Assembly: GCA_949739085.1 (NCBI GenBank)
Contig: CATIYU010000095.1
Span: 1 to 62,294, forward strand
Origin: an uncultured Eubacteriales bacterium
GTDB lineage: Bacteria; Bacillota_A; Clostridia; Oscillospirales; Oscillospiraceae
Direction: 5' to 3'
Length of the DNA stretch: 62,294 nucleotides
Numbering within the stretch: the first letter of the stretch is position 1; every line of letters begins with the position of its first letter. This document shows, one piece after another, positions 36,044-44,873 of the stretch. The position numbers and the translations under genes were made by a program. The notes below the pieces were generated by a model. The model ran no database searches. It saw only the letters and a list, made by a program, of their open reading frames with translations, and was not told where the DNA came from.

Positions 36044-37270
36044 ATGGATATGGAACATGCCGGGGCGTTTTGCCAAAAATGGAATATGCTTCCCAGAGGC
36101 GGCCTCGTCCTTTGCGCCGTCTCCGGCGGAAGGGACTCCATGGCCCTGCTCCACTGGCTCTGCCAGAGAGGGCCCCAGGGGGGATTTCAAGTGGCCGCCG
36201 CCCACTTTAACCACCAGCTCCGCCCCAGCGCCGGGGCCGACGAGGAGTTTGTCCGGGCCTGGTGCCGGGAACACCGCGTCCCCCTATCCTGCGGCGGGGA
36301 GGACGTGGGGGCCTACGCCCGGGAGCGGGGCGCGGACAGAATCGCCACCGCCCACCACCGGGAGGACAACGCCGAGACCGTGCTGCTCCACCTGCTGCGG
36401 GGAACCGGGCTCCAGGGACTTACCGGCATCGCGCCGGTGCGGGGGAAGATCGTGAGGCCCCTGCTGGAGGTCAGCCGGAAGGAAATCGACAGATATGTGG
36501 CCCAAAACGGTATCCCCTTCGTGGAGGACAGCTCCAACGCCTCCCCTGCCTTTACCCGGAACCGGCTGCGGCTGGAGGTCATGCCCCTGCTGGAGGACAT
36601 CGCCCCCGGCTGCGCCGGGAGAATCGCCGCCGCCGGGGCGCTGCTGCGGGAGGAGGAAGCCTATCTCCAGCGGGAGGCCGGACGCGCCTGCTCCATCAGC
36701 TATGAAGCCGGTTCGGCGGCGCTGGCCGGACTGTGGGACGGGAGCGCCGTCACCGGGCGCAGGGCCATTCGCTCCGCCGCCCGGCAGCTCGGCGTGGAGC
36801 TGGACCGCCGCGCTACGGAAAATGTATGGAACCTCTCCGGCGGCGGCTATCTGGACCTGCCCAGCGGCCTGAGCGCCCAGCGGCACGGCGGAGAACTGAC
36901 ACTGTGGAAAAAGGAGACGCCTCCGCCGCCTCTGACTTTGTGCCTGGGAGATCAGGCGTGGGGACCGTGGCGGGTGCGGGTCCGGCGGCGGGACGGGGCA
37001 GAGAACCCCCAGGCCCTCCTGCTGGACGGGGACGTCTGGCCCCTGACCATCGCCGCCTGGGACGGGACCGGCAGGCTGGCTGTGGAAAACGGCAGCAGGA
37101 CCGTGAAACGGCTCTTTGCGGACCGGGGCATTCCCGTGGAGCGGCGGGAGAGGCACCCCGCGCTTCTCTGGTACGGCAGCTTGGCTGGCGTCTTCGGCGT
37201 GGGAGTGGATTGGAACCTCCGGCCACAGCTGGGACGGCCCTGCCTGGAGGTGTCTTTGGAGGAAGTATGA
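36044..37270 (+). CDS. tilS: tRNA(Ile)-lysidine synthetase
   Basis: TilS attaches lysine to C34 of tRNA-Ile(CAU) so that it reads AUA codons; it is essential in most bacteria. The 408-residue protein has the PP-loop SGGRDSMALLHW (near residue 26), AAHFNHQLRP and ATAHHREDNAETVL, with the two C-terminal domains (about residues 230-408). TilS and hpt stand near ftsH as in Bacillus. The stop codon overlaps the start of the next gene (ATGA). Confidence 0.94.
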   Translation: MDMEHAGAFCQKWNMLPRGGLVLCAVSGGRDSMALLHWLCQRGPQGGFQVAAAHFNHQLRPSAGADEEFVRAWCREHRVPLSCGGEDVGAYARERGADRIATAHHREDNAETVLLHLLRGTGLQGLTGIAPVRGKIVRPLLEVSRKEIDRYVAQNGIPFVEDSSNASPAFTRNRLRLEVMPLLEDIAPGCAGRIAAAGALLREEEAYLQREAGRACSISYEAGSAALAGLWDGSAVTGRRAIRSAARQLGVELDRRATENVWNLSGGGYLDLPSGLSAQRHGGELTLWKKETPPPPLTLCLGDQAWGPWRVRVRRRDGAENPQALLLDGDVWPLTIAAWDGTGRLAVENGSRTVKRLFADRGIPVERRERHPALLWYGSLAGVFGVGVDWNLRPQLGRPCLEVSLEEV

Positions 37271-38250
37271 CAATTGTGGATTTCTCCCCCGCCTGCGCTG
37301 CGGAGGCGGAGGAGCTGGCCCTTGCGGCTTACCGGGAGGAGCGGCGGCAGGTCCCGGCCCTGCCGGACGTGGACCGGGGACTGGACCTGGCCCCCTTCGC
37401 CGGAAACGGCCTGGGCGTTGCCGCCTTCCAGAATGGGCGCATGGCGGGGTTCCTCTGCTGCACGGACCCCTTCCCCGACGCCTTTCAGGCCACTGGCGTT
37501 AAAGGCGTGTTCTCCCCCATGGGCGCGAACGCCGCGGGTGGGGACCGGAAGGTGCTGGCCGCCCTGTACCGGGAGGCCGCGCGGAAGTGGGTGCGGGCGG
37601 GGGCCGTCAGTCACGGCGTCTGCCTCTTCGCCCACGACCTGGAGGCACAGAGAGCCCTCTACCAGCTGGGGTTCGGGCTGCGGTGCGTGGACAGTATTCG
37701 GACTGCGGAGCGCATTTTCCCGGAAAATCGGGATATGTATACGTATTCTGAGCTCCGTGAGGAGGAGTTTCCCATGGTCTATCCCCTGGAAGCGGCTATG
37801 GCGGCCTCCTTCCGGGAGAGCCCCTTCTTTATGAACAGACCCCTGGCGGACCAGGGGACGTTCTGCCGGGAGCTGCGGGGAAACCGGGACCGATGCTTCG
37901 CCGCCTGGCGCGGCGGAGAGCTGGCCGCCTATCTGAAACTATCCGTACAGGGGGAGACTTTCCTCTCCGGACGGCCGGACTACCGGCACGTGTCCGGGGC
38001 TTTCTGCCGGGAGGAGCGCCGGGGAATCTTCCGGGGCCTGTTGGACTTCGTTCTGGGCATTTTGCAGCAAGAGGGCGTCTCCCGGCTGGGCGTGGACTAC
38101 GAGAGCCTGAACCCCGCCGCCAGCGGGTTTTGGCCCCAATTTTTTCAGGCGTATACCGCCGGTGTGGCGCGCCGGGTGGATGAGAAAATCCTGTTGGACC
38201 ATCCGGCGCGGTATGAACCTAAGAAACAACAGCAACATAAGGAGGTATAA
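37267..38250 (+). CDS. Double-GNAT-like acetyltransferase inserted between tilS and hpt
   Basis: The ATG at 37267 overlaps the tilS stop by four bases and gives 327 residues. The N-terminal half (SPACAAEAEELALAAYREERR; then GVCLFAHDLEAQRALYQLGFG) has the GNAT pattern of an alpha-helix after the substrate loop. The C-terminal half (FAAWRGGELAAYLKLSV ... GVDYESLNPAASGFWPQFF) looks like a second GNAT fold. Such two-domain acetyltransferases act on small molecules, but the substrate cannot be inferred. The coupling with tilS and closeness to hpt (3 bases) suggest co-transcription. Confidence 0.78.
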   Translation: MTIVDFSPACAAEAEELALAAYREERRQVPALPDVDRGLDLAPFAGNGLGVAAFQNGRMAGFLCCTDPFPDAFQATGVKGVFSPMGANAAGGDRKVLAALYREAARKWVRAGAVSHGVCLFAHDLEAQRALYQLGFGLRCVDSIRTAERIFPENRDMYTYSELREEEFPMVYPLEAAMAASFRESPFFMNRPLADQGTFCRELRGNRDRCFAAWRGGELAAYLKLSVQGETFLSGRPDYRHVSGAFCREERRGIFRGLLDFVLGILQQEGVSRLGVDYESLNPAASGFWPQFFQAYTAGVARRVDEKILLDHPARYEPKKQQQHKEV

Positions 38251-38253
38251 AAT

Positions 38254-38808
38254 ATGGGCGCAATGGATCAGGATATCTTAAAGGTGCTGTACTCGGAGAA
38301 GGAGATCGCCGCTCGGGTGAAAAAAATGGGGGAACAGATGTATGAGGACCTGTGGGACAAGGACCCCCTGTTCGTCAGCGTACTGCGGGGCGCTTTCATC
38401 TTTATGGCCGACATCGTCAGGGCCTGCCAGGTGAAGGGCGATGTGGAGTTTATCGCCGTCTCGTCCTACGGCAGCGCTATGTGCTCCTCCGGCGCGGTGC
38501 AGATCACCAGGGACATCCAGCAGGACATCTGCGGGCGGAACCTGGTGGTTATTGAGGACATTCTGGACTCCGGAAACACCCTCTTCTTTCTCAAGCAGTA
38601 TTTCATGACTAAGGGGGCGGCCTCCGTCTCCATCTGCACCCTGCTGGATAAGCCCAGCCGCCGGGACAAGGCGATCACCGCCGACTACACCGGCTTCGTG
38701 GTGCCCGACGAGTTCGTGGTGGGCTACGGGCTGGACTACTGCCAGAAGTACCGGAACCTGCCCTACATCGGCGTGCTCAAGCCGGAGGTGTACGGCGGCC
38801 AGTCTTGA
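38254..38808 (+). CDS. hpt: Hypoxanthine phosphoribosyltransferase
   Basis: HPRT salvages hypoxanthine and guanine to IMP and GMP using PRPP. The 184 residues contain the PRPP loop LVVIEDILDSGNTL, the flexible-loop region SSYGSAMCSSGAVQ and FVVPDEFVVGYGLDY near the C-terminus. An AAGGAGG site precedes the ATG at 38254. The tilS-hpt-ftsH order is conserved in Firmicutes, with an extra GNAT gene in between here. Confidence 0.95.
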   Translation: MGAMDQDILKVLYSEKEIAARVKKMGEQMYEDLWDKDPLFVSVLRGAFIFMADIVRACQVKGDVEFIAVSSYGSAMCSSGAVQITRDIQQDICGRNLVVIEDILDSGNTLFFLKQYFMTKGAASVSICTLLDKPSRRDKAITADYTGFVVPDEFVVGYGLDYCQKYRNLPYIGVLKPEVYGGQS

Positions 38809-38892
38809 GGCTGATTAACATACGGACAACACCGGGCGGTCAGGCGGCCGCCCTATTTCAGGGCGGACCGGCCTCCGCCCAGGACAGGAGTG

Positions 38893-40776
38893 ATGGGTTT
38901 GCCAAAACAGGGAAAGGGCCCCGGTCTGGGGCTGTACTTCGCCGCGATTATTTTGCTGCTGGCCGCCTACTTCGTTTTCTACGGGACCGCCAGGACCCCC
39001 GCCGTCTCCTACGCCAAGGTGGAGGCGCTCTTTGAAACGGAACAGGTGGAGAGTTTCCAGGTCAGAAACGGGGACGAGCTGTATCTCTATCTGAAGGACG
39101 GCTCTGCCGTGCGCAACGACCTGGAGAGCACCTACGCTTTCCGCCAGGACTTTGGGGAGATCATCCAGGACCAGAAGGCGCGGGGCGTGCTGCGGGACTA
39201 CGACTACGCCCCCGTGTATACGCCCCCCTGGTGGAGCGAGATTTTGCTGTATATCCTGCTGCTGGGCGGGTTCTTCCTGCTGTGGCAGTATATGGCCATG
39301 CGGGCCCAGGGCGGCGGCGGCATGGACCAGGGACGCCGCTTCGGCAAGGCTAGAATCCGCTTCGGCTCCGACAGCAAAGAGAAGGTGGGCTTCGCCAGCG
39401 TGGCCGGGGCCGACGAGGAGAAGGAGGAGCTGCGGGAAATCGTGGACTTCCTCCAGGAGCCTAAAAAATACCTGGACCTGGGGGCCCGCATCCCCAAGGG
39501 CGTGCTGCTGGTGGGACCTCCGGGCACCGGAAAAACCCTGCTGGCCAAGGCTGTGGCCGGGGAGGCCGGGGTCCAGTTCCTCTCCATCTCCGGGTCCGAC
39601 TTTGTGGAGCTCTACGTGGGCGTGGGCGCCAGCCGGGTGCGGGACCTCTTCGACGAGGCCAAAAAGTGCGCGCCGTCTGTGGTGTTCATCGACGAGATCG
39701 ACGCCGTGGGCCGCCAGAGAGGCGCCGGTCTGGGCGGCGGACACGACGAGCGGGAACAGACCCTGAACCAGCTCCTGGTGGAGATGGACGGCTTCGGCAG
39801 CAACGAGGGCGTGGTGGTGCTGGCCGCCACCAACCGGGCCGACATCCTGGACCCCGCCCTGCTGCGGCCTGGCCGCTTCGACCGGCAGGTGTTCGTGGGC
39901 AGGCCAGACAGCAAGGGCCGGGAGGAGATCCTGGCCGTCCACACCAAAAATAAACCCCTGGCCGAGGACGTGGACCTCCACGTGCTGGCCCAGGGTACCA
40001 GCGGCTTTACCGGGGCGGACCTGGAAAATCTGGTCAACGAGGGCGCTCTGCTGGCCGCCAGGAAGTCCAGAAGCTTTATTACCATGGAGGATCTCCAGGC
40101 GGCGGTTATCAAGGTCATCGCCGGCCCCGAGAAAAAAAGCCGGGTCGTTCCCCAGCATGAGAGAAGGCTCACCGCCTACCACGAGGCTGGTCACGCCGTG
40201 ATGCACCACTGCCTGGAGAGCGTGGACCCGGTTCATCAGGTGACCATCGTGCCCCGGGGACAGGCCGGGGGCATGACCATCTCTCTGCCCGGCGAGGACA
40301 GGGGCTACTACTCCAAACGCTATATGGAGGAGGAGATCGCCGCCCTCCTGGGCGGACGGGTAGCGGAGGCCATGTTCCTGGGAGACATCTCCACCGGGGC
40401 CTCTAACGACATCCAAAGGGCCAGCGCCCTGGCCAGAAAGATGGTGGCCTCCTACGGCATGAGTCCGGAGCTGGGGCCGGTCAGCTTTGACAACGGCAGC
40501 GACGAGGTCTTTATCGGCCGCAGCATGGCCCAGGCTAAAACCTACTCCGAGGAGGTGGCGGCGAAAATCGACGCCGAGGTGAAGCGCATTGTGGACGCCG
40601 CCTACAGCCGCTGCCAGGAGGTGATGGAGGCGCACAGGGATAAAATGGAGGCTGTGGCCGCGCGCCTGCTGGAGAGCGAGACCATGTCCGGCGAGGAGTT
40701 CGCCGGGGTGATGGGCTTCCCAAAAGCAGCGCCCCCGGAGGACCTGAACCAGGAACAGCGCCGGGAGCGGGAGTAA
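38893..40776 (+). CDS. ftsH: ATP-dependent zinc metalloprotease FtsH
   Basis: FtsH is a membrane-bound AAA+ protease for membrane and regulatory proteins. It has 627 residues from the ATG at 38893 (GTG 38890 possible). Two membrane helices (about 12-30 and 115-135) flank a small outside domain. The AAA domain has Walker A GPPGTGKT near residue 208, Walker [10 protein letters not shown] and the SRH region [10 protein letters not shown]. The protease zinc site HEAGH is at about 430-434. The C-terminal tail is short ([14 protein letters not shown]). Confidence 0.96.
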   Translation: MGLPKQGKGPGLGLYFAAIILLLAAYFVFYGTARTPAVSYAKVEALFETEQVESFQVRNGDELYLYLKDGSAVRNDLESTYAFRQDFGEIIQDQKARGVLRDYDYAPVYTPPWWSEILLYILLLGGFFLLWQYMAMRAQGGGGMDQGRRFGKARIRFGSDSKEKVGFASVAGADEEKEELREIVDFLQEPKKYLDLGARIPKGVLLVGPPGTGKTLLAKAVAGEAGVQFLSISGSDFVELYVGVGASRVRDLFDEAKKCAPSVVFIDEIDAVGRQRGAGLGGGHDEREQTLNQLLVEMDGFGSNEGVVVLAATNRADILDPALLRPGRFDRQVFVGRPDSKGREEILAVHTKNKPLAEDVDLHVLAQGTSGFTGADLENLVNEGALLAARKSRSFITMEDLQAAVIKVIAGPEKKSRVVPQHERRLTAYHEAGHAVMHHCLESVDPVHQVTIVPRGQAGGMTISLPGEDRGYYSKRYMEEEIAALLGGRVAEAMFLGDISTGASNDIQRASALARKMVASYGMSPELGPVSFDNGSDEVFIGRSMAQAKTYSEEVAAKIDAEVKRIVDAAYSRCQEVMEAHRDKMEAVAARLLESETMSGEEFAGVMGFPKAAPPEDLNQEQRRERE

Positions 40777-40784
40777 AGCTCTTT

Positions 40785-40814
40785 GGTTGTCTTTTTCTCT
40801 CTGGAAAAAGTAAT
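40785..40814 (-). repeat. Degenerate copy of the gyrB-gyrA intergenic hairpin module
   Basis: On the minus strand this reads ATTACTTTTTCCAGAGAG then AAAAAGACAACCAAAG. It matches the module at 405-440 (TACTTTTTCTT, AAGAAAAAGTATC, AAAAAGAAC) in arm sequence and in the following A-rich tail. The hairpin is imperfect here. Two copies 40 kb apart suggest a dispersed element in this genome. Confidence 0.45.
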
Positions 40815-40851
40815 GGCTGCCGGAATGTCCCCACCGGGACGCCCGGCAGCC
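40803..40851 (-). terminator. Terminator after the 52-residue minus-strand gene
   Basis: A 9-bp GC-rich stem (GGCTGCCGG at 40815-40823 with CCGGCAGCC at 40843-40851) is followed on the minus strand by ATTACTTTTT. The T run is on the minus-strand side only, so it serves the gene at 40861-41019 and not ftsH. Confidence 0.5.
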
Positions 40852-40860
40852 CGTATCCTA

Positions 40861-41019
40861 TTACTGGGCTATGTAGCGCTCCTCCGCATCCAGCAGAGCG
40901 GCGCGCAGAAGGTCCACGGCCTTTTGGACGGTTGTGTCGCCGGGCTCGTGCAGCTCCAGAATGGAGATCGCCCGGTCGATCTGGCCCACAAAATTGGCGT
41001 ATTCCTTCTGGTAATTCAT
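40861..41019 (-). CDS. Small hypothetical protein (52 residues)
   Basis: The ATG at 41017-41019 (MNYQKEYANFVGQID) is preceded by GGAGG with eight-base spacing. The 52 residues are hydrophilic and helical (AISILELHEPGDTTVQKAVDLLRAALLDAEERY). I do not recognise the family. A terminator follows directly, and 351 bases of apparent non-coding sequence lie upstream, so it is probably transcribed alone. Confidence 0.7.
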   Translation of the reverse strand: MNYQKEYANFVGQIDRAISILELHEPGDTTVQKAVDLLRAALLDAEERYIAQ

Positions 41020-41370
41020 AGGCTTTTCCTCCTTCTCCTTTTCCCGCTGTGGCGCGGGTTTCTTATTGTGAGGCGTCAGCGGGCCGTGCCACTTCCGTCC
41101 TATCAAAATCTGGCGGACCTTGGAAAATTCCGGCGGCGTCTGTCACACTCTGTCGCCTAGTATAGCCGGATTGGCGAAAGGATTTTGCCGGATTTTGTCG
41201 AACCGGAAAAATCTTTTTGCGCCAACCACTAGCAGAGGGATATAGACCCCCCGCAGGTTACACAATATCTAGTGGTTAGTCACGTTTTTGCCTGTTTTGC
41301 CGAAAAATAGGGCTTTTCCTCTGAAAAGAGTGCGCAAGTGCCGCCGCCGGGCCTCCACCGGCAAAAACGC
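41020..41370. other. 351-bp intergenic region with an inverted repeat
   Basis: No convincing gene is seen. A perfect 9-bp inverted repeat (AACCACTAG at 41224-41232, CTAGTGGTT at 41269-41277) brackets 36 bases with a C6 run. Other features are a short hairpin near 41313-41328 (CTTTTC/GAAAAG) and repeated CGGATT-type words around 41165-41205. It must contain the promoter of the 52-residue gene and the 3' end of the bofA transcript; a small RNA is possible. Confidence 0.5.
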
Positions 41371-41637
41371 CTATGTAACCACCCACTGCACCAGAAGAAG
41401 CAGCGCCAGACCCGGGAGCCCCAGAACGCCCACAACCAGGGCGTTGAACAGATTCAGACCCAGGCTCAGGCCCGTGATGGCTGTGGTGGCGTTCAGCAGC
41501 ACCAAGCCCCCCAGACCCAGCAGGGTGTTTACCGCCGCCTTCGCCAGCAGCTTCATGGGCGCGGAGAAGGCCCGGGCCGCTGCCGCCAGCAGCACCAGGC
41601 CCAACCCCGCCAGAAGCACGATGGTCTTTACGTCCAT
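41371..41637 (-). CDS. bofA: Pro-sigma-K processing inhibitor BofA family protein
   Basis: BofA restrains the SpoIVFB protease that activates sigma-K in the mother cell of sporulating Bacillus. The 88 residues have two hydrophobic segments (about 5-22 and 35-85), the family pattern LLAKAAVNTLLGLGGL with a conserved Asn, and the C-terminal GVLGLPGLALLLLVQ. It overlaps yaaL by 10 bases, as in the recR-yaaL-bofA cluster of Bacillus; recR and dnaX are not here. It supports an endospore-forming lineage, though BofA-like genes also occur in non-sporulating relatives. Confidence 0.85.
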   Translation of the reverse strand: MDVKTIVLLAGLGLVLLAAAARAFSAPMKLLAKAAVNTLLGLGGLVLLNATTAITGLSLGLNLFNALVVGVLGLPGLALLLLVQWVVT

Positions 41638-41900
41638 CGGGCCCTCCTCCCCGCCCGCGCCGTTACCGCCGTGGCCGCGCAGACCTCCAGCTCCTTGATC
41701 TGGCGGACAAGGTAGTTCATCTTTGCCTTCAGAGAGCTGATCTCAAAGATGCACGCCTCCGTCAGCTCCGGGTCGCTGGCGTAGTCAAAGGCCGCGTAGG
41801 CGTGGTTCAGGGCGTTTTGGGTGTCTTGCAGGCTTGTCTTCAATTCCATCAGAGCCGGTGCGTCCGTGTGCCGGGAGCGTATGGGGGAAATGCGTTTCAT
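41628..41900 (-). CDS. DUF2508 / YaaL-like small protein
   Basis: The 90-residue protein starts at the ATG at 41898-41900 after CAAGGAGGG. The central helix-rich part (TQNALNHAYAAFDYASDPELTEACIFEI, residues about 28-55) and the following LKAKMNYLVRQIKELE match the DUF2508/YaaL pattern. Its position directly before bofA supports the assignment. The C-terminus is short and basic (RAGRRARWT). The function of YaaL is not known. Confidence 0.75.
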   Translation of the reverse strand: MKRISPIRSRHTDAPALMELKTSLQDTQNALNHAYAAFDYASDPELTEACIFEISSLKAKMNYLVRQIKELEVCAATAVTARAGRRARWT

Positions 41901-42011
41901 GTGAATCCCTCCTTGGTTTCCAGTGTATGTAAAGTTTGGACAACTATTCCATTTTTTAGTACAGGCCCCGCAGGTCCCTTTTGCGGACCGGCGGCGGGGA
42001 AAGGAGGCGCT

Positions 42012-42461
42012 GTGCGGGAATACTATATGGAACTGGCCCTGGCCTTGGCCCGGGAGGCCGCCGCGGAGGGCGAGGTGCCTGTGGGGTGCGTTATCGTCCG
42101 GGACGGAGTGGTGGTGGGCCGGGGGCGCAACCGCCGGGAACAGAAGCAGAGCGCCCTCTCCCACGCCGAGGTGGAGGCCATCAGAGAGGCCAACCGGACC
42201 CTGGGGTCCTGGCGGCTGGAGGACTGCCAGCTGTTCGTAACCCTGGAGCCCTGCCCGATGTGTGCCGGGGCCATTCTCAACGCCAGAATCCCCAAGGTCT
42301 TTTTCGGTGCGCGGGACCGGACCATGGGCGCCTGTGGCGGGGTGATGAACCTATTTATGGAGGACTTCCCCAATCCTCCGGCAGTGGTGGGCGGCGTGCT
42401 GGAGGAGGCGTGCCGGGAGACGCTGGCCCGCTTCTTTCGGGAGCTGAGGGGCGGTACTTGA
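42012..42461 (+). CDS. tadA: tRNA-specific adenosine deaminase TadA
   Basis: TadA deaminates A34 to inosine in tRNA-Arg(ACG). The GTG start at 42012 follows AAGGAGG with four-base spacing and gives 149 residues (MREYYMELALALA). The zinc-dependent deaminase motifs are SHAEVEAI and PCPMCAGAI. It is divergent from yaaL-bofA across a 111-bp spacer. In Bacillus it lies in the same neighbourhood as recR-yaaL-bofA. Confidence 0.94.
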   Translation: MREYYMELALALAREAAAEGEVPVGCVIVRDGVVVGRGRNRREQKQSALSHAEVEAIREANRTLGSWRLEDCQLFVTLEPCPMCAGAILNARIPKVFFGARDRTMGACGGVMNLFMEDFPNPPAVVGGVLEEACRETLARFFRELRGGT

Positions 42462-42475
42462 GAAAGGAGAGCTTT

Positions 42476-42640
42476 ATGGAACCAATGTATTATACTGTGC
42501 GGACCATTAACGGCGACTACGCCTATCTTACCAGCGATACCGGCGTGGAAAACCAGGTGGCCATGTTCCTGCTGCCGGAGGGTACCGATGTGGGCAGCAG
42601 GCTGCTGTTTGAAAACTTTGAGTGGTCAATTTTGGAGTAG
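42476..42640 (+). CDS. Small conserved-looking protein (54 residues)
   Basis: The ATG at 42476 is preceded by AAAGGAGA and begins MEPMYYTVRTINGDYAYL. The 54 residues look beta-rich and have no membrane segment. The gene sits 14 bases after tadA and 12 bases before the inositol-monophosphatase gene, so it is inside a compact operon. I do not recognise its function. Confidence 0.7.
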   Translation: MEPMYYTVRTINGDYAYLTSDTGVENQVAMFLLPEGTDVGSRLLFENFEWSILE

Positions 42641-42652
42641 GAGGCGCTGGAT

Positions 42653-43417
42653 ATGCTGCAAAAAATAATGGAAATTGTGAGAGAGGCCGGGGAGATCGTT
42701 CTCTCCGCCCACGACGTGGCGGCCCAGACCCGCCAGAAAACCTCCGCGGCTGACCTGGTGACGGAATACGACCTGGCGGTAGAGCGCTTCCTGAAGGAAC
42801 GCCTGCCGCCCCTTGTGCCGGGGTCCGTGTTCTTCGGCGAGGAGGAGAAGGAACATCTGGACCCCAGCAGGGGCTGGGCCTTTATTGTGGACCCCATCGA
42901 CGGCACCGCCAACTTCGTCCACGGCCTGGGACAGAGCGCCATCTCTGTGGCCCTGGCCCGGGACAGCGTGGTGGAGTACGCCGTGGTATACGACCTCTAC
43001 CGGCGGCAGATGTTCCACGCCCAAAAGGGCGGCGGCGCGTTCCTGGACGGAGAGCCCATCCACGTCAGCCAGCGGCCACTGGAGAAGGGGCTCTTCGCCA
43101 TGGGCACCGCCCTCTATCTGCCGGAGTATTTTGACCGGACCATGCGCCTGACGGCGCAGCTCTTCCGGCGCAGCTGCGACTTCCGCCGGATGGGCGCCGC
43201 CGCCCTGGACCTCTGCAACGTGGCCTGCGGACGGGTGGACGCCTTTTTTGAGTACAGCCTCTGCCCCTGGGACTACGCCGCCGCCAGCCTCCTCATCACC
43301 GAGGCCGGTGGCTTCATCTGCACCCTGGAGGGGAAGCCCCTGCCCATCGTGGAGCGGTGCGGCGCCTGGGCCAGCAACGCCGTCAACCGGGACATCCTGC
43401 AAGAGCTGGAGGTTTGA
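42653..43417 (+). CDS. suhB: Inositol monophosphatase family protein
   Basis: This 254-residue enzyme belongs to the IMPase/FBPase superfamily. The metal-binding signature is DPIDGTANFVHG near residue 82, with GEEE upstream and CPWDYAAASLLITEAGG near the C-terminus. It could dephosphorylate inositol phosphates, or act on other sugar phosphates or PAP; the sequence alone does not decide. It begins 12 bases after the 54-residue gene. Confidence 0.9.
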   Translation: MLQKIMEIVREAGEIVLSAHDVAAQTRQKTSAADLVTEYDLAVERFLKERLPPLVPGSVFFGEEEKEHLDPSRGWAFIVDPIDGTANFVHGLGQSAISVALARDSVVEYAVVYDLYRRQMFHAQKGGGAFLDGEPIHVSQRPLEKGLFAMGTALYLPEYFDRTMRLTAQLFRRSCDFRRMGAAALDLCNVACGRVDAFFEYSLCPWDYAAASLLITEAGGFICTLEGKPLPIVERCGAWASNAVNRDILQELEV

Positions 43418-43473
43418 CGGCGGGGCCCCTTTATGCTATCATGTTCCCATCTATCAAAAAGGAGTTTTCTGCC

Positions 43474-43971
43474 ATGCTGTACCTCCTCGCCATCGCCCTG
43501 TGTGTGGCCGCGGACCAGGCCGTGAAGCTGTACGTGGTGGGCCGCCTGGCCCTCTTTGAGGCCGCCCCCCTGCTGCCAGGGTTTGTGGAGCTACTCTACA
43601 TTCAAAATACCGGCGGCGGGTTCTCCATCCTGGAAAACCACACCTGGCTGCTCACAGTGGTCACCACCCTGCTGATGGCCGTCATCGCCTGGATGCTGGC
43701 GAAAAAGACCTTCCCCCACCCCCTGGCCATGTGGACCCTGACCCTGATCCTGGGCGGCGGGCTGGGAAACCTTATCGACCGGGTACGGCTGGGCTACGTG
43801 GTGGATATGTTCCACTTCCAGTTTATCAACTACCCCGTCTTCAACGTGGCCGACATCCTGGTGGTGTGCGGTACCATCGGCTTCGCCGCCTACTATATGC
43901 TGCTCCACGACAAAATTACCGCCAAAAAGGAGAATGACTGCCATGAGACCGGCGGTTCTACAGGCCAATAA
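43474..43971 (+). CDS. lspA: Lipoprotein signal peptidase
   Basis: LspA cleaves signal peptides of lipid-modified prolipoproteins in the membrane. The ATG at 43474 (MLYLLAIALCVAADQ) has AAAAGGAG upstream; an earlier ATG at 43441 is less well placed. The 165 residues have four helices. The catalytic aspartates lie in GNLIDRV and FNVADI. A substrate-rich setting is visible in this window (GH3, DUF4349 and 44874 lipoproteins). The end overlaps the rluD start by 29 bases. Confidence 0.93.
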   Translation: MLYLLAIALCVAADQAVKLYVVGRLALFEAAPLLPGFVELLYIQNTGGGFSILENHTWLLTVVTTLLMAVIAWMLAKKTFPHPLAMWTLTLILGGGLGNLIDRVRLGYVVDMFHFQFINYPVFNVADILVVCGTIGFAAYYMLLHDKITAKKENDCHETGGSTGQ

Positions 43972-44854
43972 CTGCGCCGGGATGCGCCTGGACAGCTTCC
44001 TGGCCCGGGAGCTCCCGGAGCTCACCCGCTCCGCCGCCCAGCGGCTCATTGAGGATGGCCGGGCCGCCGTGGACGGCCGGACCGCCGTCAAGAGCGCAAA
44101 GCTCTCCGGCGGGGAGACCGTCACGGTGGAGCTGCCGGAACCGGAGGCCCCGGACGCCCAGCCGCAGAACATCCCCCTGGACGTGGTGTACGAGGACGCT
44201 GACGTGATCGTAGTCAACAAGCCCGCCGGGCTGGTGGTCCACCCTGCCCCTGGACACCCCGACGGCACCCTGGTCAACGCCCTTCTCTTCCACTGCGGGG
44301 ACAGCCTCAGCGGCGTGGGCGGCGCACTGCGGCCAGGAATCGTCCACCGCATTGACCGGGACACCAGCGGGCTCATCATCGCCGCCAAAAATGACGCCGC
44401 CCACCAGGCCCTCGCCGCCCAGCTCCAGGACCACAGCCTGGCCCGGACCTATGAGGCCATCGTGAAGGGAGGACTCCGGGAGGACGCCGGGACCGTGGAC
44501 GCCCCCATAGGCCGGCATTTCTCCGACCGGAAGCGGATGGCCGTCACAGAGAAGGGGCGGCGGGCGGTGACCCACTGGGAGGTTTTGGAGCGATTCCCGG
44601 GGTTCACCTACGTCCAGTGCAGGCTGGAGACCGGCAGGACCCACCAGATCCGGGTGCACCTGGCCAGCCTGGGACACCCTATTTTGGGGGATACCGTATA
44701 CGGCGCGAAAAAGCCTGTGCCGGGCCTCACCGGTCAATGCCTCCAGGCCGTGGGGCTGCGGTTCCGCCACCCCAGAACCGGGGAGCCGGTAGAGCTGCGC
44801 TGCCCCCTGGATAGGGAATTTCAAAACATGCTGCAAAAACTGCGGAGCCGGTAG
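43943..44854 (+). CDS. rluD: 23S rRNA/tRNA pseudouridine synthase, RluD family
   Basis: RluA/RluD-family synthases isomerise uridine to pseudouridine. The ATG at 43943 is preferred because AAGGAG lies ten bases away; an ATG at 43934 is too close to it. The 303 residues have an N-terminal S4 domain (LDSFLARELPELTRSAAQRLIEDG) and the catalytic motif HRIDRDTSGL. The lspA-rluD order is conserved in Firmicutes (ylyA-ylyB type). Exact target site (RluD versus a paralogue) is not certain. Confidence 0.9.
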   Translation: MRPAVLQANNCAGMRLDSFLARELPELTRSAAQRLIEDGRAAVDGRTAVKSAKLSGGETVTVELPEPEAPDAQPQNIPLDVVYEDADVIVVNKPAGLVVHPAPGHPDGTLVNALLFHCGDSLSGVGGALRPGIVHRIDRDTSGLIIAAKNDAAHQALAAQLQDHSLARTYEAIVKGGLREDAGTVDAPIGRHFSDRKRMAVTEKGRRAVTHWEVLERFPGFTYVQCRLETGRTHQIRVHLASLGHPILGDTVYGAKKPVPGLTGQCLQAVGLRFRHPRTGEPVELRCPLDREFQNMLQKLRSR

Positions 44855-44869
44855 CGGCCCCGCAGTTTT
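44836..44869. terminator. Bidirectional terminator between rluD and the 44874 gene
   Basis: Perfect 10-bp arms AAAACTGCGG (44836-44845) and CCGCAGTTTT (44860-44869) close a 14-base loop. T runs follow on both strands, which fits the convergent genes on either side. Confidence 0.85.
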
Positions 44870-44873
44870 TCGG

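Noticed and set aside
41261..41276. NrdR box in the 351-bp gap
   Set aside because: ACACAATATCTAGTGG resembles the consensus with two mismatches, but there is no second box at the usual distance and no nrd gene nearby.
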